NCBI GenBank assembly: GCA_961205875.1
Contig: OY540821.1
Coordinates: 12,090,001 to 12,154,000, forward strand
Reading direction: 5' to 3'
DNA from: Sialis fuliginosa
Taxonomy: Eukaryota > Arthropoda > Insecta > Megaloptera > Sialidae
Length of the DNA stretch: 64,000 nucleotides
Shown here: piece by piece, positions 33,888 to 45,662 of the stretch
Layout: every line of letters starts with the position of its first letter
Numbering within the stretch: position 1 is the first letter of the stretch
The notes under the pieces: model-generated
Told to the model about the DNA's origin: nothing
Database searches by the model: none
The model's input: only the letters and a program-made list of their open reading frames with translations
Translations under genes and position numbers: made by a program

Positions 33888-35399
33888 AAGATCACCGCGG
33901 AAGCCTCAACACAATATTTCTTAACTCTTCATACACAATCGTTTAACCCTTTCAAAATAACATAAAACATCTACTATCTTATCAATTTCGTCTATCGATG
34001 AATCCTTCCCCCATTTTTTATTTGATTTAACCCTTTATACCCCATACAAAATCAAATCTCTCGCAATTCCGCTGATCTCCGCACTTCGATATTGAAAAAA
34101 AAGATCCGATTTAATAGAAACGTCGCGGCTCCTACAGAAAAAGTCTCTCACACGAGAAGGTAGTTGCAGTATGTGTATGTATACGACATCTGTTCCGGCC
34201 ATAACGAACACCCGCGCGGGTTCTTTTTGCTGCAGCATCCTCAGCAGCGAGAACTAAACAAGCCGCCGTTAGTTTGACACATCGGTGTGTGTGCTTGTGA
34301 CAGACACCCCCCTCCTTTCCCCTCCCCCCACCCCTTTTACCGGATACAATGGTGATAGTACTGCCCGATCACAGAATATGTTCGGTAATGTCAAGGTGTT
34401 GTAGAGTTGGTAATAGGTGTATTGGGAAACGTTTAAAAAATATTCATTGATCCTAGTATGGCCTGAATGCAGCAATAGGTTTAATCTAGGACGAGAGATA
34501 CCACATGCACAGTTTTTAATACAAAATTTTAACAAATAGCCATTACTGTATTCAAGATTTTATCAATTTAAAAAAATACTTTTAGTCACATTGGCGTCTA
34601 TTTTTTTTTCTAAATAGTTGGCCTTGACGAGGTCTTTAAAGCCATCCCAAACTCACGTTTAGAGTTTTTTAACCCTAAAACTTTCATAATTTACACTGTA
34701 TTTTAGAGGTGCGATCATATTCTGTTGTTTATAAAAATTAATATTGGAAAACAAACTACTTAGAAAAAATGTGCCCACCATCCAAGGGTTATACTTCGGT
34801 TTCCACAGGGGCACGAGTGTCACACTAGGGTTCACAAGACCACATCATATTTATTGAAATGACACTGCTTTAGGCGCGTTCAGGGTAAAGTAATGAAAAC
34901 AATTTAACACCATGAAATTAGGCTTTGTGTAGATAATACAGATTTCTGTTATAATAGTCGGTAAAACAGGATTTTGATTTTTCATTTGCACGCTAGATGT
35001 CACTACGCCGATGAAAAATAACTTCTAATTCGCGTACATAAGTACACACACTCACTATTTTTAAATAAAAATTACAAAATGAACTGTCAATTAATTAATA
35101 GAAACTAATTTTACGTAAAACTGGCAAGAATAAAAAAAAATTTACAAAAATAAAAAAAGGCACTAATATTCAACTAATTTTAAGAGCGATGCAAACAACT
35201 ACATAATTATATTTATGATATAGATTTTATTTTTTCTAAAAATAATTTTTTGAATCATTTATGCTATCAAGTCAAAATCAAAACAAGAACACTAAACACA
35301 CAACCAGCGTGGAAGCCAACGCTCTAAGACACCCCTACTATACCACACCATAGCCCCTCACATAAAAATAAAAACAAGACACCACTGCAGTCATCACCA
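33888..35399. other. AT-rich with one GC-richer patch
   Basis: 34185-34340 is GC-richer (AACACCCGCGCGGGTTC palindrome-like segment, GCTGCAGCATCCTCAGCAGC, CAAGCCGCCGTTAG, then a C-rich tract). It could be a promoter or regulatory patch, but no TATA/initiator plus ORF combination is convincing. The open frames here are not supported. Confidence 0.35.
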
Positions 35400-35400
35400 T

Positions 35401-35429
35401 TATGCAAATATGTGATAATAATTTGCATA
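35401..35429. promoter_or_regulatory. Inverted pair of octamer-like ATGCAAAT motifs
   Basis: TATGCAAAT (35401-35409) and ATTTGCATA (35421-35429) form 9 bp inverted arms with an 11 bp spacer. ATGCAAAT is the classical POU-domain octamer. In AT-rich DNA this may be chance. Confidence 0.25.
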
Positions 35430-36549
35430 TTTAAAGAACATAATTTTCGAGATGCTAATGTTCCACTCCATGAAAACAGGATTCGAATCTACACCTTCAC
35501 GAAGTCATCGGCCACCGTAGACGGTCGTGCGAGAGAGATAGCGAACGCGTTATGAATTAACTATCTCTTATACGTAAATTGGATTGGTCGTTATATTCCT
35601 GTGTAGTTTGTTTACTTCTCGGGAATGTTTATGTTTTAATCAGTGGTGGGTTGTGTTTAGAAACAATGAGTAAAAGAAGACGTTAATTTATTTCAAGAAA
35701 AAATAAATATCATACAATCGAATTAAGTCGAGTTAAAAAACATTGAATAGAAATTAGGTTTTTTAATGGTAATCATAATTTAAATTTAATGTTAGTTTAA
35801 CTAGCTCTACAGCTTATATAAAAACCTCCTCTTATACATCTACTCATCGCTCTCTCACGCATATGCATATATACATACATTCAAACTCACGCGCTAGCTC
35901 TGGAATTTCACTTCCCCCCTCTCTTTAACGTTTCATGTTTGATTACCGTGTCGAAGCAATTCCAATTTACTAGTTTCTCTAAAGAAGTTTCACTTCAATA
36001 ACTAATTTTACTCCGGTTTTCATAGATAAGGTAATAAAAATGTTATTTTTACATAAGATAATAAAAGAAGTTAAATAAAAAAAAACAATTTTTAACAAGA
36101 CCAAAATTTAAACCAGTTCTGAAATTTATAGAACAACATTTAATCGTAAAACTCGATGCAGAGTACGACAAAGATTCGTGTTTTTGTGTGATGAAAAATG
36201 CCACAGTCAATAGCAGCGTTGAAATCTGCCAATAGCGTCACAAATTATTGAGCCAATTATTTATATTTTGAACGGCATTTAAAATGTTGACAAGAGCAGA
36301 TTAATGCGTTTCCCAGCGCTGAAACAATCACTCAATTTAAGTACTTCTAATTAATTCTTTTCATTGTTGTAGCGAGGCTTAATTTCCCATCCTATTTTTG
36401 TATTGACCCATCATATTTCGTTACATTTTATTGATATTTAATTACTAAAAAAATTAATGTATTATTATCTATATATCTAGCAAAATATTACTCTTCTAAT
36501 TTTTAATAACCATAATCAATAATTAAACCTTGTTAGTACGTTTTTGAAG
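35430..36549. other. AT-rich with GC-balanced patches
   Basis: 35490-35545 (TCATCGGCCACCGTAGACGG ... GAGAGAGATAGCGAACGCG) and 35885-35930 are GC-balanced, without an ORF. Possible regulatory or decayed repeat DNA. Confidence 0.35.
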
Positions 36550-36850
36550 CGGCTAAGGGGGGGGGGGGGAAGGGGGGGGGCACGTACTATCGAGAAAAAC
36601 GTACGCGTATTAATGCTCCGTATCATATATACAAACTATTAGCAATTTTAAGAACATATTAGTTTTTTTTGAAAATTTGTCAAACGAAAATTTTAATACT
36701 AACAAAACGTTTATCAATTTTTTCGTAACCCATTTGCCCCCTTAAAAAGCATTATTATGCTAAATTTCAACATTTTATGTTAAACAGTTTAGTAGTTTGA
36801 AAGCTCTGACAGACAGACGGACATAAACAAAATGTTGATTCCATAAGTGT
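36550..36850 (+). repeat. Dispersed repeat family D with long G-tracts
   Basis: G13 (36557-36569), AA, G9 (36572-36580), then AACCCATTTGCCCCCTTAAAA and AGCTCTGACAGACAGACGG. The order matches 16930-17125. The paired G-tracts could form a G-quadruplex. Confidence 0.65.
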
Positions 36851-37739
36851 TAAAATTTTGATAAGATTAAGTCCCACATTATATTTATATAAGAATTAGA
36901 ATTAAAAACCTAATTGAATTTTCCACCCTGTATCCTTGTCTTTAAAAACCTTAGACATATCTGACTAATCCTATCTAGTTTTATGTCGATCTTATAATCT
37001 TTAATAAATGACAAAAATAACTAACGTTCTGTATTTCATAGATAAAGAGATCACACATCAATCGCTGTCTTTCTCTATCATTAGTTAATGTCTTATATAA
37101 CATGTTATATATTGACTGATGAAGAGATGAAATAATAAAAAAAATCTTGTAGAGATAGATGAAATTATCTTCTTCTATGCTCTATTTTCTTGTAATAGCT
37201 GAGGTTGTTATTTTTTGTTAACTGAACTGAAACAAGCCATAGCGAATAAATTCTATTTGTATTTCTTTAGATACTGGTTTATTTATGTATATATGTAAGT
37301 ACTTATCTGGAGGTTATTATTTTGAATCCTATGTTGTAAGTACTCTTCTATATTATATCAATACACAAATACCTTCATAATATTTTGTTTGTATTATTTA
37401 CAAAATACTTTCGCATTAAAAGATTTGGCATTTCTTAAAACCCCTCATATCATTCACTTCAGCAAATTTCTAAAGATTTCCAGATAAATTATGTATTAAG
37501 AAGTTATTCGATTATATCTTTCAACTAAGGGCTTTGGCCCTGGGCGCTTCGCTCCCCAACCCTAAATCTCACCATATTTAGATGCTCAAAAAAAGGCTGA
37601 GACCCTCGTATGTTTATATTATATTATATATACCTCTACCATTTAAATAACTAAATACATTATATCGATATGTCACTTGTAATATTTATTTTCAAAAAAT
37701 AATGATGAAAAACAAAGTACTACTTTGACAAAAAAGTTA
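36851..37739. other. AT-rich spacer
   Basis: Contains a short GGGCTTTGGCCCTGGGCGCTTCGCTCCCC segment near 37530 that looks like the edge of a non-LTR-derived repeat. Nothing else recognised. Confidence 0.35.
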
Positions 37740-37932
37740 TAACCATTTAAAGAATTTCCGAATTTTCAGATTTTCGGGTATACACTACCACCTAAACCAC
37801 AAACAATTTTGTGATGTAGTAATACTCACCCCTTCCTTTCAAATAATAAGTTTCATTTAACCAAATTTGTATCTCTTAACGTTTAGGAAATTCCCAAGCA
37901 TTCTACGCTTATTTTGGACAGCCTGTATATAT
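37740..37932 (-). repeat. ACAGGCTGTCC-ended insect repeat, one end
   Basis: Read on the minus strand it begins ATACAGGCTGTCCAAAATAAG, an imperfect form of the 'ACAGGGTGTCCCAAAA' terminus common in insect MITE-like repeats. It runs through GAATTTCCTAAACGTTAAGA and GGTAGTGTATACCCG. The second terminus is not found. Confidence 0.4.
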
Positions 37933-39197
37933 TTCATCTCGCTCAATTTGTGTAATATTCATACATATATATTTTTTATAGAGAGCAATAATTGTATAAA
38001 ATATAATATTTAAACAATATAAAATATATTATTAAAATTATTACAAATGATACAGTAGGTAATGAACAACATATTGTTTACATCTATTGTCAATATTATT
38101 TAAATGGCTTTATTTATTCCAATACAATCAATCAAATGGAAACAATGAAAACGTATTTACGATTCAGTTTTTGGCAAAAATAAATATCAAGTAAATAAAA
38201 GCCTGTACTCCCTCCCCCCACTCGCCATTCTCTGTGATGGAGATGTTGAAAATCACGTACCACTAATTAATCGGAATTAGGATTATATTTAAATATTGAT
38301 TTTAATATTCACGAATTGTTCATCTGGCAAAATTAAAAAAATAATTTTAAACAATTATGCGTATGCCCTTTACCTACTACCTACCCAAGAACTTGTTACT
38401 TTTAAATATTAATTACATTGTTCATATTTTAAATTTATATATTCAATAGAAATTCAGAATATTAATTGGATTTTCCATTATCCAATATTAAGGATATTCT
38501 AATTTTTAATCCAGAATACTTACATAATTTACTTTTCACAAATGATGGGTTGGTTGGTTAAAAAAAAACCCTTACGAGACAATTCATGTTGTTTCAGTTC
38601 AGAGATGTAAAATATAGAATTTCATTTGGTTGAATGTAACCAAATTTTTGAAAAGCTAGGTAGTAGTAATTGATATTTTATTACAAATGATAATATATCA
38701 ATTAAAAAATCTAGTGCACTTTTAGAAGAGCCCTGAAGATGTTTACATTATAAATCTGTTCATAAGGGCAGTAATATTCCTTTCTGATAATAATAATACT
38801 TTATTTCTTATAATTAATTTATCATATAACAAAATTACTTATTCATTTGACATTACTAAATTATAAAATAAGTATAGACATTTAACTATTTGGAAACAAA
38901 TAAATTAGAACAATTTATATAAAAAATAAAATAAAATATAAAGAAGTTTCAAACACTCCTGACCAAATAACAAATATACTAGCCAATTGGTATGTTTCAC
39001 CGACTTAACAATAATTCAATTAAGAAGTTTAAACTTGTTTGAAGATATAACGAACATTGCCTTTTTTATCAAAAATAAGGAGAGACATTGTCTAGCACAG
39101 TGGCGGCGCGTGAAATAAATATTCATACATTATTCGAGAAACATAAACACATGTTTGCCCACAAAAAGGCATTATACTCTTAATAAACTAGGTCTTT
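37933..39197. other. AT-rich, two small relics
   Basis: AGAGCCCTGAAGATGT at 38727 repeats 33805-33820 exactly (16 bp) without the rest of the Penelope-like unit. CAGTGGCGGCGCG at 39098 is an orphan hAT-like end. No gene. Confidence 0.4.
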
Positions 39198-39199
39198 TT

Positions 39200-39665
39200 T
39201 ACTTAATTTTAAGCGCTGACTCCCAAAAAAAAATTTGTTGTTAAAAAATTACAAAAAAAAGTATATCAATTTTGAGAGCCTGTAATAATTTTTTTGGCCA
39301 AATCTAACAAATTACTTTTGTTGACCAAACTTTTTTCTTTAATTTGCTTTCTTGTATCTCTGTATATATGACCATTTTTGATCGAGTTATGAAGAAAATA
39401 TTTCCAACTATCCAAATCTGCCCAAGGAATTTTTTACGATCGTATATTCCTTTAAATTTAAATTCCTTTTAAATTTTTGCTTTGATCGCAAATAATTTTG
39501 TCAAAAATGGTCGTACAGATATATTGTACAAAAAAGGTAATTTGAAGCGTTACGTCTGATCTATCTCATTCACTAGATTTGGTCAAAAAAAATTATTACG
39601 GCCCGCGGAAGATCTCAAAATTTATAAAGATTTTCTATATTTTTTTAGGGTAGTCCACGAGCTTT
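39200..39665. mobile_element. Diverged foldback element
   Basis: Left-arm blocks GTAATAATTTTTTTGGCCAAATCT and CATTTTTGATCGAGTTATG face right-arm blocks TCAAAAATGGTCG, GTAATTTGAAGCG and AGATTTGGTCAAAAAAAATT+ATTAC in reverse order. A central ATTCCTTTAAATTTAAATTCC+TTTT joins them. Outer boundaries and target duplication are unclear. Non-coding. Confidence 0.5.
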
Positions 39666-40249
39666 TTTATTACCAAATTCGTATTTTCAGTACCCAAAAA
39701 AAATAGTTAACTTTTTTGAGGCCTGTGATATTTTACATTCTTGATATAGGTATATTATTATTACTGATTATTTTGAACAAGTTTTAATCATACTTTTTTA
39801 TAATTCATTTGGTGAGTTACCATTAGTAGCGTCTTGAGGATACAAGATAAAGTAAAAGAAGAACACTGCAGACTATATAATGGTAGCAGATCTTATGGAA
39901 ACGATACTGCTGGAGCTGTTAGTTTTTAGAGATGGGACGTAGTGGTTTTCATAGTTTCACTACTAAGGTGTAATATGGGGATAATATGATCTGAGTTATA
40001 TGAAATAATTCACCTAAGCTCATTCTCGTGCATATAGGTTATATACATAATTAAGCTCTGGGAGTTAGTTAGCATATTGAATGAGCTATATGAATTTTAT
40101 CAGTATTAAATTAACTCCGTAAAACACAGGTATTTACATAATTTTTTATTGATTAGTTTACATATTTTTAATATCGATTCATTGAGGAATTTTTAACTTT
40201 ACCTACCAAAAATGATAAGTAGAACGGTTCTCGGACAATTCCCCTGTTT
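39666..40249. other. AT-rich spacer
   Basis: Nothing recognised. Confidence 0.4.
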
Positions 40250-40370
40250 TGGACACTTGTTTAATTAAATGTACTAAATTAGATATATCTGTTAATATTT
40301 GATTACTGCCATTACCGAATCATAATCTATAGATACTGAACTATAAAACAGCTTAATTTTAATTTTCTTA
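40250..40370 (-). repeat. Family E, solo arm
   Basis: TTAATATTTGATTACTGCCATTACCGAATCATAATCTATAG and ATAAAACAGCTTAATTT are the reverse complement of the left arm at 7306-7400 and parallel the right arm at 8070-8130. It occurs here without a facing partner. Confidence 0.6.
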
Positions 40371-41084
40371 AATATTTTGAAAACCGCTAGAGTAACGTCA
40401 AAAACAGACATAAATTATTTATTTAAAATTATATTCTTTATAATGTAAATTTAATTGTTTAAATAATTATTATATAATAATTTATTGTGCTAGAAGTTCT
40501 CGTTACATCAGTACGAACATTTAGGTATTCTATTCAGTTCAGTAAAAATAATTAATTTTTGATTACTGATTACTTTCAATTTGTATACAGTTGAATTGAA
40601 GTTGGTATATAAGTTGAAGTACACGTTCTTATACGATATACAAACAATACAACCTGCAACTGTACACTGAGTTACAATTAAATGCCTCTCAAGTAAATCC
40701 GTACGTATACGACTACGACGGTCTGGCAATGCCAAGAGCTTGCAACAATACCGGCTATAAGCAATGCAAAATATGGGTACTGTACAAGTACATTTTGTTT
40801 CTTGGTACAATATGTTCTTTTGTTTTCTTATTACTATTACGAGCTAGAGTTCTTTCGTTTAATAACAGTAGTGGGGAGATTAGTTTTAGTAGGAATTTCA
40901 AACTAAAGATGAAATTTTATTTAAAATATTGCCGACTTTTAATTATTTGGTTTTTATATCTGAAAAGTGCAAGTTTATATTAAATAAATAACGTTATTTT
41001 GGGTATTTAAAACGAATTTGACTCCCACAATTGCTTCGTCGCTATATTGAAGATACGAGAAACTTTGTGGTCGTTTTAAAAATA
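40371..41084. other. AT-rich, ORF shadows only
   Basis: Overlapping frames on both strands at 40508-40983 have no recognisable domain. A GC-balanced core at 40690-40770 (CCGTACGTATACGACTACG ... CAATACCGGCTATAAGC) remains unassigned. Confidence 0.35.
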
Positions 41085-41335
41085 TAAAAAAAATTGTTTC
41101 CGTTTCAGGTCAAGACAAACATTTTTCGTTTCGTATCTGTCTGCCTGTCTGTCTGTGTTTGTGTGTGTCCTGAATCCTTGTCACACGCATAACTCAATAA
41201 CCACTTAACCGATATATTAATGAAACATGATTGATTGTTTGAGTCTGGCTTGATGACGGTTCCATTTAAAAATTATTAAAATTATGAGCGAGGGGGAGGG
41301 GTGACACTTCCAAAAATATGCACGGTTAATAGTAC
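41085..41335. repeat. Dispersed repeat family H, longest copy
   Basis: TTTCAGGTCAAGACAAACATTTTTCG, TCTGTCTGCCTGTCTGTCTG, CTTGTCACACGCATAACTCAATAACCACTTAACCG, then GAGGGGTGACACTTCC. It parallels 15590-15725. The run of CTGTCTG followed by a 'CACTTAACCGAT..ATGAAA' motif resembles the reversed 3' tail of non-LTR-derived repeats. Confidence 0.6.
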
Positions 41336-41857
41336 AAGTCATTTTTTGTGGGTTAGTGTAATATAAAAAAAATGTATTGTATGGTATTAATTTGTATAAT
41401 ATAAATTTTAAAATCCTTCTTTACCTATCGCAAATCCTGAACTGAATGTGAGCTTTATTACATGTATGATTTTCCTGCATATATCAAAATTGATATGATT
41501 TTCCAAAACAACTCATTCCTGTTGACGTAACATACAACTGCATTTATATTAACTGTACTGTGCAATAACCTATTTAGAAGCACTGTTGTGTACATATTCT
41601 TCACTATACCAACTACACAACAATGTGTTTATTCACTTAAGCATGTATCAAATAAGCGACGTATGTACGTATATACTTGCGCATATACAAAACAGCAGAA
41701 TGCGATTTGGTTAATTGGCACAACCTTCTATAATCATGTGAGTGTGAACAACTCACATATGCGTGCGACAGGAATCTTAAAGAGAATAGCTTTATTTAAT
41801 TACCGAGTCTCGGGGATTTAAATCAATTTCTATGGATCTAGTGGGCATGATACTATA
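41336..41857. other. AT-rich spacer
   Basis: The frame at 41588-41821 has no domain and is not called. Confidence 0.4.
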
Positions 41858-42362
41858 CAGGGTGTCTAACTTTTCATTGTCCAGTTTATATCTGCTAAAA
41901 TCTTAAACAAAGAAAGATAAAGGACAAATAACGTAACTCCATGAAAAATCGCTCCACGAATCATTCAATTGTTTTGAATTATAAAATTAATTAACAATAA
42001 AATGATTTATATTGTCTTTAAAAGTATTTCATACAAACAAAAAAAATCAATTGTAATTTAAAGCATATTTGCATATTATAAATTTTCAACAGACGCATTT
42101 GGGATAATATACATGGAAATGAGGATGTGACATTTCAGAAAATATGGCCGCCGTAAAATTTTCATACACGGACTAGCATTGGTTGTTATGTATCCATAGT
42201 CTTTCCTAATCTAAGGCTAAAATATTGAAGTTACAAAAAAAATTGAAAGTTGAAGTTAAAAACTTGTTAAATAAAAGTTTATAATATAATATATTTTTTC
42301 TCCATAGCCTACTTGTTTCCCGAAAAAATACGTAACTTTGTTTTCTTAACCAGAACACCCTG
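41858..42362. mobile_element. MITE-like element with TACAGGGTGT ends, about 505 bp
   Basis: TACAGGGTGT at the left end and ACACCCTGTA at the right (near 42353-42362) are exact inverted 10-mers. This ACAGGGTGTC terminus is common among small insect DNA elements. The interior is AT-rich and non-coding, with GACATTTCAGAAAATATGGCC in the middle. The flanks are AT-rich, so the target duplication is not certain. Confidence 0.5.
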
Positions 42363-43504
42363 TATTTTTTTACGGAATCAGATTCAAAATCAATTCTTCT
42401 TTATAATAATGTAATACAAGTACTATTTTGTTGTTAAATTAAACCCAATATTCCGAAAAAATATAATTGTTATAGTCCGCTGTGATATCTATTAATAATT
42501 AATTGATTGCAAAAATCGCTAAAAATATCAATAACCCCATATCTGAGGAGCAGCAGAACAAAACTTGATAAATTTACATTGAACCGAGATGACTTTTTTT
42601 CGATTCGGCATTTTTAACCAAAGATTACAGATCAAATAGTGCTAAAAACCCTTTTAAAAATGGTTTTAAAAACGTGTCTCGGAAGAAAATCTAACAAATC
42701 CAGTATAAAAAGACAGAACAAATTTTATATTACGTTAAAATTTCTTTGCCAAAATGTGCCTTATTGATTAAAATGTTTAATTATTATTGTTTTCTATTCA
42801 CTTACAAAGTTATGATGTCTCTGTTTTTGTGGGAACATAAAATGATTTTATTATTGAAAACTAAATCAAATAATTAAACGTGTGTTTTTTGATATTGTAT
42901 ATAAGTATTGATTCAATTGTAATTTATTTCTGGGCGTGTCTTTGGCGCTACTGTAATATATAAATAAAATAATTGATGTTAATTATCATTAAATTATTTT
43001 CTGAAAAGAAGAAAAATCTGCATTATACTGATACGTTAACACTGTTAAAAGAGTACAGAACCATTTAATTTTCTGCGAGAAAAGATAATTTCAAAGAAAA
43101 CTAATCCGCTTGTGAAAATACTCGTAATTTAGAAGCGACAAAAAATTACTTGTCTCTACACATAACGCGACACTCTCAAAGACAACGAATTAGATACCAC
43201 AAGCACAGGACGTGACTAGTTGCCGTTAGCGCCGACAGAGGCGCTGAAGTGCTACCATAGACAAAGTACAAAATAACTAGACTCACATGTTTAATTAATG
43301 TTTGTTGTCTTTATGTTATTATTATTAATGATTTTGTAGTACAAATAAATACTGCAAATATGTTTAATGTTAACTTGATCATCTTTTGTCTGTGTTTTGA
43401 AGAACAGTGGTGTAATTAACAGTTTGGGAGAGAGAGCTCAACATGCCCACCCAACTTGAAAACATGCCCACAACACACAGTTTTACCAAAAACTGTTTTT
43501 TCCG
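42363..43504. other. AT-rich with a GC-balanced patch
   Basis: 43200-43255 (GTTGCCGTTAGCGCCGACAG) resembles the short 'GGCGC...TAGCGG' segments at 44275-44293 and 55400, common in insect repeats. No gene. Confidence 0.35.
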
Positions 43505-43820
43505 AATATATCTACAAATAATACACCTAAACTTAACCTATCTATTAGTGAAAACTTTAAAAAAAATCCGTTTAGTTGTTACTGAGAAAATCGTATAAAA
43601 TTATATTTTCAAATTCCCAAGAAACATCAGACGTGATCATAGTGACCTAAATTAATAAAATATTCAAATCGTACTTATATAATAATAATATAATATCAAT
43701 AGTCACGAGCATGTACAGAAAAATGATCTAACTATTGGTGAAAACCGCATTGAAATCGGTTCAGTAATTCCTGAGTCTATAAGCTTCATACAAACGAACA
43801 TTCATTTTTATATAAAGTAT
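43505..43820 (+). repeat. Dispersed repeat family C, two tail units
   Basis: AACCTATCTATTAGTGAAAAC ... GTTACTGAGAAAATCG (43538-43595) and a second diverged unit CTATTGGTGAAAACCGC ... GGTTCAGTAATTCCTGAG (43731-43775), with GTGACCTAAATTAATAAAATA in between as at 17985. Confidence 0.65.
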
Positions 43821-44724
43821 ATGTTTTTGGTCGTATTTTTTGTCTCTGAGCCCGGGCAACGAGTGGAAAACTATACGAAAAAATTATTTTGGATACGATT
43901 TCGGTTTCGAAAATCAAAAAACTTTCAGATATTCGATTCTTATCTTGCTCCGCAACATCTCTATCTACTAAAATGCATGCTTAATGATATTTGATATTTT
44001 TATTTATACAAAAATACTTAAGTCAAACTGTACATAACACAATTTAAATCCTCTGGTACAGAAATATTTTTTTTTATATAAAAAGCTAGAAAATATACAA
44101 TTTCATACTACCGACAGCATCGACCATTAAAAATTACATTAAGACGAATAAAGAAACATAATATCATATTTTGCATAGGAGAAAAAGAAAAAAAGGCGAT
44201 TAATAAATAAAATAACGTTGATATAACTGAATTTATTCGTTGAGTGATTCCTGTACATTTATTAGATCTGACTGTGGCGCTCTCTAGCGGCATCGTTCAG
44301 TAACTACTGCGACGTAATACGCTCGTTTGTTTTCATTGTTACCATGACAACGTATCATATTTATCGCGTGCACTCGGTGATGGAATAAGGAATGCTTCTT
44401 TGCAGGTTACCTACAAATATCATTAATTTTATGCTCAGCTTGCTTCGTTTAGAATGAAATAAAATATTGTGTATGCAAACTTGTACAATGTGATTTTCAT
44501 TATAAACTGAATTGTCATTTGCTTTTAAATGAAATTATACTTTTTTGTTGTTCTTTGGTTTTTGTTTTACATTGTATTAATTATTTGTATAGAAATAAAT
44601 CTAATTGTATTATTATTACATTTCTTTTTGATGTTCTTTTATTACAGTTCTATCATTTTCTTCTTCTTTAATCAATTCTGATATATATCTGTCAGCTCTG
44701 TCTGTACTTGTTACAGGATATTTA
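43821..44724. other. AT-rich with a GC-balanced patch at 44265-44410
   Basis: CTGTGGCGCTCTCTAGCGGC and GCGACGTAATACGCTCG stand out. This is either an old repeat end or regulatory DNA; no ORF supports a gene. TCTGTCAGCTCTGTCTGT at 44690 is a reversed family D tail. Confidence 0.35.
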
Positions 44725-44740
44725 CCCCCCCCCCCCCCCC
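44725..44740. repeat. C16 homopolymer
   Basis: Sixteen consecutive C residues, adjacent to a reversed family D tail; equivalent to the G-tracts of family D on the other strand. Run length in the assembly may be unreliable. Confidence 0.9.
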
Positions 44741-45625
44741 AAACAACAACCACCTCTTTAAAAAACCTCTCATTTAAATTAACAGACCTTTACCCCCTCC
44801 CCTCCACCCATTTTAAATTACGGTAGATTAATTAAATATAATTAAAAAATTAAGAATGCAAAATAATAAATGAATATTAATTTTTTCCCTGCTCTTGTGT
44901 ATATTTGGTTTTAGTAAGTATAATTTTTAATAATAATTTTCTCTAAGAGATTTCAATATTTTAAAAGTACTTCATTTTCTCTAAAGTGTGCAAATCAGAT
45001 ATATTTTTTGTATCCATATTTGTGTAACATAAATAAATGGCTAAAAAAATTTATCTGTCAAATTTTCAAAATTTTAGATTTGTCATTTAAATTTGTGTAT
45101 CCATTGTTTATTTTTATACTTGAAGGAGAGGGGTTATACAGGAGGTTTTTGTTCTATTTTTGTGTATATATACGTCATTTTATGAACTATATCGTTACCA
45201 ATTTTGTTAGTTTTTAAAAATTGTATGTTTATTCCGATTTAACGAAAACTATTTGACCGTTTTTTGTGAGAGAGTTTTTCCACACACCGACAAAACCGAT
45301 GCCGGTTGCGATTTTTACGAAAATTTTAAATTGATATTTTCTTTAAAAAAATACAAATATATGATTTTGATGTCACAAACAATCATAACCCACCCACTAT
45401 AAACTCACATTTTTCACCGATTTTGAAATAGACATGCGTGAAGCGACGAAGAACTTATTATATAATATAATATTATTATAAAGTATAGGTATACATTACT
45501 ATACATACACCAATACAAAGACGCAATATATTATCTATACGGTCTTCAAAAGAAAAGGAGGTGAAAAAAGTGTCAGAGGGTGACATGAGACAACACCTCG
45601 CTCACACTCTCTTCTCTCTCACACG

Positions 45626-45626
<1 letters not shown>
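44741..45626. other. AT-rich spacer
   Basis: A C/T-rich run at 44790-44812. The 69-codon frame at 45008-45217 is Phe/Tyr/Ile-rich chance sequence. Confidence 0.4.

Positions 45627-45655
<29 letters not shown>
45627..45655. repeat. (AC)n microsatellite
   Basis: Uninterrupted AC repeat abutting the left target duplication of the hAT-type element at 45663. Confidence 0.9.
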
Positions 45656-45659
<4 letters not shown>

Positions 45660-45662
45660 TAT

